64,000 bases of DNA from Pseudomonadota bacterium. Its GTDB lineage: Bacteria > Pseudomonadota > Alphaproteobacteria > UBA2136 > UBA6156. Position numbers and translations under genes: made by a program. How positions within the stretch are numbered: the stretch's first letter is position 1; every line of letters begins with the position of its first letter. The DNA is taken from the NCBI GenBank assembly GCA_016125035.1, contig WGMN01000008.1:39750-103749 (forward strand). Direction: 5' to 3'. Shown here piece after piece: positions 52,962 through 64,000 of the stretch. The notes beneath the pieces are model-generated. The model made no database searches, had not been told where the DNA came from, and saw nothing but the letters and a program-made list of their open reading frames with translations.

Positions 52962-53031
52962 GTCATCCCGGAAGCTAGGTGGGCCGAAAACGTCCTTCAC
53001 GTTTTCGGGGCGCCCACCTGCTGTCCGGGAC
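52962..53031. repeat. palindromic element 2
   Basis: GTCATCCCGGAAGCTAGGTGGGCCGAAAACG...CGTTTTCGGGGCGCCCACCTGCTGTCCGGGAC. Confidence 0.85.
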
Positions 53032-53110
53032 AAGCCCTCCCTACGCATGGGCTATCCGTTCTGCGCGTTTGCCAGTGTATTATTTTGGCCTCCAGCCATA
53101 GCGCCGGCCT

Positions 53111-53144
53111 AACCCAAAACCCGCCTTCGTCTGGGTTTTGGGTT
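53111..53144. repeat. palindromic element 3
   Basis: AACCCAAAACCCgccttcgtctGGGTTTTGGGTT. Confidence 0.85.
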
Positions 53145-53185
53145 GGCCTCGCATGCGGCCTGCTACTGGCGCAGCGACGGCCTCT

Positions 53186-53202
53186 TTGGGGCCATGCCCC
53201 AA
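53186..53202. repeat. short palindrome 4
   Basis: TTGGGGCCATGCCCCAA. Confidence 0.6.
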
Positions 53203-53278
53203 CCCCCCCTCTATAGCCAGGGGGTAAACCCCCTCGCACTCTCCCGCACTCCGTCGCACCGGCCGTGGGGCCCCACCC

Positions 53279-53338
53279 CTCGCTACCTCGCTACCTCGCT
53301 ACCTCGCTACCTCGCTACCTCGCTACCTCGCTACCTCG

Positions 53339-53356
<18 letters not shown>
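53279..53356. repeat. octamer array (CTCGCTAC)x8 followed by (CTCGTTC)x2
   Basis: Perfect 8-bp units 53279-53342, then 7-bp units 53343-53356; overlaps the resB stop. Confidence 0.97.
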
Positions 53357-57308
<3,952 letters not shown>

Positions 57309-57379
57309 CTACCCCAAACACCGCAGAAAATCAACGAAATCGCGCTACAAACGCTCTAAAAAACAGCTTTCACAAAAGG

Positions 57380-58651
57380 CTACTTAGCCATCACAACCTT
57401 CACCGTCAGTGCCTCCAACGGAAGATCCCTCACATAACGCTCAACCGGCTTGCTGGTGTCTATCGGCAGCTTCCATACCTGCTCACGGCTTTCACCCGGC
57501 GCAAGGTCGTCTTGCACTGCCACGCGTGAAATCTTTAAAGGCTGTCCGGCCGCATCCGCAAACGTCACCAGCAACTCGGCATTTTGCAAAACCTTGGCGC
57601 CTGCATTGGTTATCCGCATGGTGACCGTAATCCCGCCTTCAGCAGATTTGCTTTTTTTAATATCCTCAACACGCAACGCGTCTTTCCCTGAAGCCTGCTT
57701 TTCCGGCCCGGCCGCAGGGGCAACCGCAGCCGCCCCATTGCGGCTCATGCTATCCAATACTGCGGCAAAGTTCGGCATATCCACAATTTTCCAGTCACTG
57801 CCACTACCGTTAAGGTTGCGGCGCATCACAACCTGCAGCGGCAAAGTCAAACCCAAATCTTCACGCTCCAGCGGCACTTCCACCACCGCCATATTTTCAT
57901 CCTGCATGGCAATGTTCACCCTGCCCACACCCAGGCTGTCCCCACCCATGTTCTGCCATATTCCCAGCAGTAGGTTCTTCTCATCATCGGCCGGCTTGCC
58001 TTCGTGGGCCACCGCATCCATCACTTCATTTTTCAAAGCCGTCGCCAGTGCTGGCTTTGCCGTAGCCTGCTGCGCCTCCACAGGCAAAGCACCCGCATTC
58101 ATCTGTGGCGCCGTAAAAAGCTGGTTCACCACACTAGCGGCTACGGCATCCACGTCCACCCGGCGGGCAAAGCCATCCACATCCCCCTTGCGTACAGCCA
58201 CAAAAGCCTGATGAAGCACCAACCCCGGGTCAGCCGGGCGCTGGGCCACCATTACCATCACCACCACCACAGCCAGCACCAGGGCGCCAACCACCGGCCA
58301 CACCCAGCGACGACGACGTCGCATCTGCGGCAACACCACACTGCGGAAGGGCTGCCCCGTCAGGCGGATGCCCTTCTGCGCACTCAAAGTCTCAAGCTCA
58401 TGCATCACCCCGGCCTTCACGGCAGCCATCTGTTGGCGCATTTCTTCATCGCGCACGGGTGGGCTCACCTTCTCGCGCAAGCGTTGCCAAAGGCCCTTGT
58501 TCTCCTTTGCCGCCGCCACGGTTACAGGGTTGGCCCGCACCCGCGGGGCCGCAACCTCAGCAAACGGTTCCACCGGCGCGGCAGGCCGCACAGCCACACG
58601 GGTCACCGGCGTTCCTTTGCGGGGGGCCTTCTTGCGCGAGGTCTTAGCCAT
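57380..58651 (-). CDS. hypothetical membrane-anchored protein with C-terminal FxLYD/DUF3426-like domain
   Basis: Basic N-terminus, one TM (WVWPVVGALVLAVVVVMVMV), C-terminal ITNAGAKVLQNAELLVTFADAAGQPL. Confidence 0.65.
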   Translation of the reverse strand: MAKTSRKKAPRKGTPVTRVAVRPAAPVEPFAEVAAPRVRANPVTVAAAKENKGLWQRLREKVSPPVRDEEMRQQMAAVKAGVMHELETLSAQKGIRLTGQPFRSVVLPQMRRRRRWVWPVVGALVLAVVVVMVMVAQRPADPGLVLHQAFVAVRKGDVDGFARRVDVDAVAASVVNQLFTAPQMNAGALPVEAQQATAKPALATALKNEVMDAVAHEGKPADDEKNLLLGIWQNMGGDSLGVGRVNIAMQDENMAVVEVPLEREDLGLTLPLQVVMRRNLNGSGSDWKIVDMPNFAAVLDSMSRNGAAAVAPAAGPEKQASGKDALRVEDIKKSKSAEGGITVTMRITNAGAKVLQNAELLVTFADAAGQPLKISRVAVQDDLAPGESREQVWKLPIDTSKPVERYVRDLPLEALTVKVVMAK

Positions 58652-58732
58652 GGCATTCCTTTTCCGTTCGCGGTTTACTGGCCATAGGTATACTGCATAC
58701 TCACAGTATTCAGCAACAGCCCCGCACGGGGC

Positions 58733-60418
58733 TTAAGCAATCATCAATTGCCACTCGATCTGGCACCCCTGCGCCCCTATCCCCGCATAAATCACTATCT
58801 GCCTGCAGGGCAGCATCACTCCCAACTGCGGGGCGTACATGCTTTCCTTCACGTCCATGCGCCCTTTATCAGCCTTAAATTTAACTTTGCGCCCCCCCGC
58901 CAAGGTTAGCTCCGCCTCCTGCTCCGAAATCAACCTCACCGTAACATCCGGGTGCAGGTGGAAGTGCGCCGTCACACGCGTCCTTAACAGGCGCCGCACA
59001 AAGCGCGGCCGCACCTCAATCACATCCTCTCCCCGCAAGCGGCTTCCGTCGCCCGCCAGTACCAGCTTGCGCGTGTGCGTAATGCCTTTATGGGCATAAC
59101 CGTCATGTTTGCCTTGCGCCACGGCTTCTCCGCCGTCCACACCACTTACGCTCAAGCTTACGCGCCGAGGGCGCCGCCCCACCCTAAACACCCCCCAAAC
59201 CTCGGCGCTGTCCTCACCATCCACCTCTACCGTAGAATGCGCCGCCGTACCTCTCAACTTGTTACGCTGCCGGTGTTGATACCCATACGTCCCGCCATTC
59301 ACAATCACCCGCGCCCCATCAATCGCCATCTCAAAGCTCAAGGTGTCGGCATGGGCGTGGCCAGGGTTCTCATCGGGCCCTATCAGCCCCGCGTCAAACA
59401 CCACAAGGCTCAGCCCGCGCTCTAACCTTGCATAACCGCTCACAGGCAATACTGCCGCCGCCTCTTCCGCACCGCTCAACCGTAACAACTGCGCTATATA
59501 TTCAGGTTCCAACTGGGCAGAATCGTTAAACAACGCCAACCCCCCGTCAGGCAACCGCACTGTCGCCAACGCCGTTCCCATGTCAGCGCAAAGCTTGTCC
59601 AGCAAACGGTTGTCATCGCCGGTGGCCTTGCGCAGCACCGCACGTATTTCCAACAAGTCACGCAACACCTGGGCCTGATACAACGGGCTGCGTTCAAAGT
59701 GCCCCCCATCACTTAGCACCTGCACTTTCAATTGGCGCAGCAACCCGCTCATACCCTTTTCAAACAGGGTGCGCTGTCCATCCAAAGCCAATCCGCAATA
59801 AACCAATGCTTTGAAGTTCTTCAGCAAATGGTTACCCCCTAGGTCCCACTCACAGTTAGCGGCCAAATACACCGCCTGCCGCTGCAATGCCGCCGCAAAC
59901 GCCTCTTTAAAGTCCTCATCTGCCTCTTCCAGCAGCCATTGGCCGTAAGTCAACCACGCCACCAGCCGCAAGCTGGTGGGGTAAGGGTGCCATGCCACGG
60001 GGTGATAACTGGCAAAGTTCAGCAACCAGTCACCCACCAGCGCCTGGGCAGCTTTGCGGGCTTTGGCGGCCTTCAGGTCGGCCAGCCACTCCTGGTAATG
60101 CAAATGGAAGGTCCACAGCGCGCTGGCCTTTCCATGAAACCATTCCAATGGCGGTTGGCCAAGCACGTACGCTTCACCCGCAAAACAAAAACTGCCGCCC
60201 GCCACGGCGCGCCCGGCACCAACATCTCCTCCCACCAACACCACACCCGGCCACGCTATTTCCGGGTTAACGGTTTCTGTTGCCAACCGGCGGGCCCCAT
60301 AAAGCGGAGAAGAATAATACCGCCGCATCACCATGCTGCGCACCCGCCAGTAAAGCGCATGGGGCGGCACGTAGCGCAACGTGCGCAAAAGCCTCATCAG
60401 GTTATCCATCAACTGCAC
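58733..60418 (-). CDS. heparinase II/III family protein
   Basis: WDLGGNHLLKNFKALVYCGLAL...GHFERSPLYQAQVLRDLLEIR...NPGHAHADTLSFEMAIDGARVIVNGGTYGYQ. Confidence 0.92.
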   Translation of the reverse strand: MQLMDNLMRLLRTLRYVPPHALYWRVRSMVMRRYYSSPLYGARRLATETVNPEIAWPGVVLVGGDVGAGRAVAGGSFCFAGEAYVLGQPPLEWFHGKASALWTFHLHYQEWLADLKAAKARKAAQALVGDWLLNFASYHPVAWHPYPTSLRLVAWLTYGQWLLEEADEDFKEAFAAALQRQAVYLAANCEWDLGGNHLLKNFKALVYCGLALDGQRTLFEKGMSGLLRQLKVQVLSDGGHFERSPLYQAQVLRDLLEIRAVLRKATGDDNRLLDKLCADMGTALATVRLPDGGLALFNDSAQLEPEYIAQLLRLSGAEEAAAVLPVSGYARLERGLSLVVFDAGLIGPDENPGHAHADTLSFEMAIDGARVIVNGGTYGYQHRQRNKLRGTAAHSTVEVDGEDSAEVWGVFRVGRRPRRVSLSVSGVDGGEAVAQGKHDGYAHKGITHTRKLVLAGDGSRLRGEDVIEVRPRFVRRLLRTRVTAHFHLHPDVTVRLISEQEAELTLAGGRKVKFKADKGRMDVKESMYAPQLGVMLPCRQIVIYAGIGAQGCQIEWQLMIA

Positions 60419-60478
60419 GCCCTCACTCTAACAAACTGGCGTACACGCCTCCACTCAAATTGCCGCCAGCCAGGCCTT

Positions 60479-62527
60479 CTATACCTTAATGCCCATTTGC
60501 TCCAGCACATGCTGCACACCAGCCTTCATTTCGGCAAAGGCGCCCTGCACTTCCTGCGAAGAACCATTCACCTGGTCAGCGGCCACTCCCGTATCATTCG
60601 CAGCCTGTTCAATGCCATTCATGTTTTCATCCACCTGCTGCACGCGGTTGGCGGCATCCTTCACGCTGCCAGAGATCTGCTTGGCCACGCCACTTTGCTC
60701 TTCCACAGCGGCCGAGACAGTGGTCGCGTTGTCGCGAATACGGTGGATCGCCTCCACCACCGCCTGCAACGCCACCACGCTCTTCTCCGAGACATCCTGG
60801 ATGTCCTGAACCTGTTCCTTAATATCCACCGTGGCCTGGCTGGTGTGGCTGGCCAGCTTCTTCACTTCGTCTGCCACCACGGCAAACCCGCGGCCTGCAT
60901 CGCCGGCGCGCGCAGCCTCAATGGCGGCATTCAGCGCCAGCAGGTTGGTTTGCTCGGCCAGGTCGTTAATCAGGCCCACCACTTCGGTGATCTTCTTGCT
61001 GGCTTCGCCCAGGCTGCGCACCACCTCGTCGGTTTTTTGCGCTTTGCCCACGGCATCGTCAATCAGCACATTGGTCTCGCCAATGCTCTGGCTGATATCG
61101 TTAATGCTCACGTTCAGCTCTTCCACTGCGGTGCTCACCGTGTTCACATAGCCGGCAGCTTCGCTGGAGTTCTTCCGCACCACCTTGCTCTGCGTGCTGG
61201 TTTCCTCGCTGGCGGCCACCATGCTGCTCACCGCCTCACCCACCTGCCCGGTCGAGCGCGCCACCTTCTCGGCGCTCTCGCCAAAGCGCTTGGCCAGCTC
61301 CATGATCGGCTTCACCGATCCATTGGCCAAAAACGCGCCAAACAAGGTGGCCACCACGGCCATGCCTATCACCACGGCCAGCAACATATACATCAGGTGG
61401 TAGGTGCCTTTCAGCATTTCCGCCTTATCAATTCCCACCACCATGCCCCAGTCAATGCCGTGGCCCAGGTCCATGTGCTGCATGGCGCCATACATCGGCC
61501 CGCCATCCGAGCCATTGTAAGCAAATACGCCGGCGGTCACACCACCCTCAAAAATGTTCTTCAGGGCGTCCGCCAAAGCGGGGTTAACTTTTTCCCCACC
61601 CTTGCCCTCTTCAGCAGTCTGGTCGCTGCGGAACACTCCGTCACTCCCCACCAAAAAGCCGTCCACGCTCTCGCCCATCTTCTTCAACGGGGTAAAAAAG
61701 TCCTTAAAGTGCCCGGTGGGGATCTGGAACGCCAACGCCCCAATGGTCTTGCCATCTTCCATAATCGGCGCCACCACAAACATGGCGCCTTCATTATAAC
61801 TGGGCAAATAGGGGCTCATGTCGGCAAACTTTACTTTGTCTTCGTTGCTTGCCAAAACCGCACGCACCGTTTTGCCAAATGGCGTTTCGGCTTCCGGGCC
61901 TTCCTTCACACTGCTCTGGAAGTCAATTTCCTTAAAGTTGGTGTAAATAATCCGGCCACTCTCGCCATCAATCAAAAAGTAGTCGTAGTAGCCAAAGTCA
62001 TCCACAAAGTTGCGCCGCGCATCCTGGTACTCCGCATGCAGCTTGGAATACGCACTTCCATCACCCGCATCGTCCAGCTTCTGCTTCTCGCCAATCGGGT
62101 TGCTGTTGGCAGCTATATAAAGGTACTGCAGTGCCCGTGCCGTCGGGTCAGTGGGCATCCAGGCGTTCACTTCGTCGGCATGTCCGCCCGGGGTCTTTTC
62201 CACCTGGGTGGCATAGCGCGCGCGCAGTTTTTGCATATCCACTTTCACGCTGTCGGGGTCAAAGGCCTTTTCCGCCGCCGCCAGTTCCTTAAAAAAGTGG
62301 ATGATCTGCGGGTTATGCGCCTGGTCTTTGGCCTGGTTCTCCACCAGCTGGAAGTAGTCGTCCACACGCAAACCGGTGGATTCCTGCACCGATTCCAACG
62401 ACTGCTTCGCCGACTGGATGGAGCTCGTGTAAGCCAGGTAAATCGCCGCACCACCTGCCACAACCAGCGGCAAAATACCGGCCAGCATCACGCCGCCGAT
62501 CAAACGTTGTTTAAAGCTCAAAGCCAT
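60479..62527 (-). CDS. methyl-accepting chemotaxis protein
   Basis: [40 protein letters not shown]; periplasmic sensor region; TMs. Confidence 0.96.
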   Translation of the reverse strand: MALSFKQRLIGGVMLAGILPLVVAGGAAIYLAYTSSIQSAKQSLESVQESTGLRVDDYFQLVENQAKDQAHNPQIIHFFKELAAAEKAFDPDSVKVDMQKLRARYATQVEKTPGGHADEVNAWMPTDPTARALQYLYIAANSNPIGEKQKLDDAGDGSAYSKLHAEYQDARRNFVDDFGYYDYFLIDGESGRIIYTNFKEIDFQSSVKEGPEAETPFGKTVRAVLASNEDKVKFADMSPYLPSYNEGAMFVVAPIMEDGKTIGALAFQIPTGHFKDFFTPLKKMGESVDGFLVGSDGVFRSDQTAEEGKGGEKVNPALADALKNIFEGGVTAGVFAYNGSDGGPMYGAMQHMDLGHGIDWGMVVGIDKAEMLKGTYHLMYMLLAVVIGMAVVATLFGAFLANGSVKPIMELAKRFGESAEKVARSTGQVGEAVSSMVAASEETSTQSKVVRKNSSEAAGYVNTVSTAVEELNVSINDISQSIGETNVLIDDAVGKAQKTDEVVRSLGEASKKITEVVGLINDLAEQTNLLALNAAIEAARAGDAGRGFAVVADEVKKLASHTSQATVDIKEQVQDIQDVSEKSVVALQAVVEAIHRIRDNATTVSAAVEEQSGVAKQISGSVKDAANRVQQVDENMNGIEQAANDTGVAADQVNGSSQEVQGAFAEMKAGVQHVLEQMGIKV

Positions 62528-62681
62528 AGGAGCGGGCCTTCTTCTTGTTGTTGGGGGCGTTCGCCCCTTGTTATCAGGCACCTTAATCAACTTTCGCGGT
62601 GCGGTCACCTGTCCTTTGTAAGCCGGACGCGCACTTATGCACAAGCTGTGTTCATTTTACCCAAAAGTCATACCTGAAGCT

Positions 62682-62713
62682 AAAAAAGCCTCCCCGAACG
62701 GGGAGGCTTTTTA
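62682..62713. terminator. bidirectional terminator-like hairpin
   Basis: AAAAAAGCCTCCCCGAACGGGGAGGCTTTTTA. Confidence 0.85.
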
Positions 62714-62732
62714 ACACGGTGAGATCATCACA

Positions 62733-63215
62733 CTAGTTAATAATCTTCCAGCTACCGTCGGGCTGCTTGCAGGCCGTCCCATAGGCACGCTCTGTCTTGC
62801 CGCCAATGGTCACCGTCTGCTGGTACTCGCGGCAGGCATAACCTTCGCTGGTCTGGCCGGTGCGCACCGGGGTGATCGTCCCTTGCGCGCCGCTGTTGGG
62901 GTTGTACCAGGTCACTTCCTGGCCCACCGGCACAGTGGCGGCTTTGGTCGCGGCGTTGTTGTAGTAGCCTTGGTCTTGCGCAGTCATGCCTTGGGCCACT
63001 TTGCTACCTGCCCAGGCACCCAGCAGGGCGCCGGCCACACTGGCCACCACCTTGCCGCTGCCTTCACCAAACTGGCTGCCCAAAAAGCCGCCGGCCACAC
63101 CGCCCAGCCCCATACCAATCTGGTCATTGGTCAAACCCTGCTCGCCGCAGGCCACCAGCGGGCTGGCCAAACCGGCCAGCAGCGCAAAGGTGATAATCTT
63201 GTTCGCGTTCATCAT
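62733..63215 (-). CDS. RT0821/Lpp0805-like surface lipoprotein (glycine zipper)
   Basis: PLVACGEQGLTNDQIGMGLGGVAGGFLGSQFGEGSGKVVASVAGALLGAWAGSKV...CREYQQTVTIGGKTERAYGTACKQPDGSWKI. Confidence 0.85.
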   Translation of the reverse strand: MMNANKIITFALLAGLASPLVACGEQGLTNDQIGMGLGGVAGGFLGSQFGEGSGKVVASVAGALLGAWAGSKVAQGMTAQDQGYYNNAATKAATVPVGQEVTWYNPNSGAQGTITPVRTGQTSEGYACREYQQTVTIGGKTERAYGTACKQPDGSWKIIN

Positions 63216-63281
63216 CTGCTCGTCCTTCTCGTTTTTACACCACAGGAACCTGTAACCCGGGGCATCGCAATCCACCCCTAC

Positions 63282-63325
63282 AAGCTAACAGCTCTACCAG
63301 CTATCAGCTCTCCTTACAGCCTGTC
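63282..63325. repeat. degenerate AGCTxxC array
   Basis: AGCTAAC AGCTCTACC AGCTATC AGCTCTCCTTAC AGCCTGTC. Confidence 0.65.
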
Positions 63326-63400
63326 AACGCCCAACCTTACCACCGCCTAACCCTCCCTTGCCCTAAAATTTACCTAAAAAAGTGAAGAAGAGGGCAAAGC

Positions 63401-63442
63401 CCCCTCACCCCTAGCCCCTAGTCCCCAGCCCCTAGCCCCTAA
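63401..63442. repeat. heptamer array (CCCCTAG)x6
   Basis: CCCCTCA CCCCTAG CCCCTAG TCCCCAG CCCCTAG CCCCTAA; contains the stop of the next ORF. Confidence 0.93.
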
Positions 63443-64000
63443 GGCCTGCACACCTGCATCCGCATAGCGCCCCCACTCAGCACAAAGCGCATCTTACCGT
63501 AAGCCCCGGCAGCGCAGCTCTCAGCCCCACTGCCTCCCACCTGTACAGTACCGCTCACCTGCATGTTCCGCGCACTTGCTTCTATTAAGAACAAACTGCT
63601 GCCAGAAACCTCGCCGCTGGCCCCTTGGTACTGGATGCTCCCAGCCACCCCCGCGGCACTCAACCCGCCTGCACTCACACCGGTCAGCCCGCTACCATCA
63701 CCAATAAACTTCGCCGCACTCACATTCCCCGTCACACTCACGTTCTGGGTGGCACTGATGTTATTCACCGCAAGGTTACCAATCGCGGCGCTGCCCGCAG
63801 TCAGCCCCCCGCCAAGGGTGGCATCCCCGCTCAGCGCAAGGTTGGTCGCACTCACCCTACCGCTCACATCCAGCTTGGTCGCACTCACAGCCGCCAACAC
63901 GCTGTTGCCCGTCACCGTCAGCCCGCCAAAGCCGCCTGTCGCTGCGGTCAACCCGCCGGTCACCACACTGCTTCCACCCACCGTCAGGTTATTGGTCACG
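63439..64000 (-). CDS. C-terminal part of repetitive surface/tail-fibre-like protein (continues off window)
   Basis: Imperfect repeats LTVGGSSVVTGGLTAATGGFGGLTVTGNSVLAAVSATKLDVSGRVSATNLALSGDATLGGG; C-terminal GSGAESCAAGAYGKMRFVLSGGAMRMQVCRP. Confidence 0.75.
   Translation of the reverse strand, partial: VTNNLTVGGSSVVTGGLTAATGGFGGLTVTGNSVLAAVSATKLDVSGRVSATNLALSGDATLGGGLTAGSAAIGNLAVNNISATQNVSVTGNVSAAKFIGDGSGLTGVSAGGLSAAGVAGSIQYQGASGEVSGSSLFLIEASARNMQVSGTVQVGGSGAESCAAGAYGKMRFVLSGGAMRMQVCRP

Noticed and set aside
59939-62677. 912-aa forward ORF opposite the heparinase and MCP genes
   Set aside because: Spans two real genes and their gap on the other strand; composition is shadow-like (His/Leu/Arg-rich).
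63439-64000. Prophage tail-fibre module
   Set aside because: Only the C-terminal part of one repetitive protein is visible; no other phage genes in the window.

Overview
64 kb of a GC-rich, gene-dense chromosome, most likely from an alphaproteobacterium; this rests on gene order (ileS/lspA/DUF3035/M16, sufBCDST) and family resemblance only. Housekeeping content: obg-rpmA-rplU, a lipid A/LPS block (DPM1-like GT2, ArnT-like GT, PAP2, MsbA-like ABC, DUF374 acyltransferase, waaA, lpxK), xseA, ileS/lspA, rpsL-rpsG-fusA, rplY, a suf Fe-S operon, cmk, clpB, metG, gyrB, an MCP and two tRNAs (Leu-CAA, Ala-GGC). No rRNA, CRISPR, IS element or prophage was recognised. The main unexplained signal is a set of short perfect or near-perfect direct arrays, mostly 7-bp units and one 8-bp, with different unit sequences. 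They lie at gene boundaries (often supplying the stop codon or abutting the start codon) and inside variable loops of core genes (ileS, sufC, sufS, metG, resB). In sufC, a 3-copy AATCACG array sits exactly at a frameshift, and arithmetically one extra copy would restore the frame. A second signal is two or more palindrome families: a ~125-130 bp long-hairpin family between convergent genes whose arms vary in a pairing-preserving way, and RPE-like palindromes, some read in frame. Other points: an Hsp33 homologue lacking all four zinc/redox cysteines, a RibF lacking the riboflavin-kinase domain and ending in a heptamer array, a MarR/permease divergent locus with an AT-rich palindromic intergenic region, and several unannotated small ORFs.
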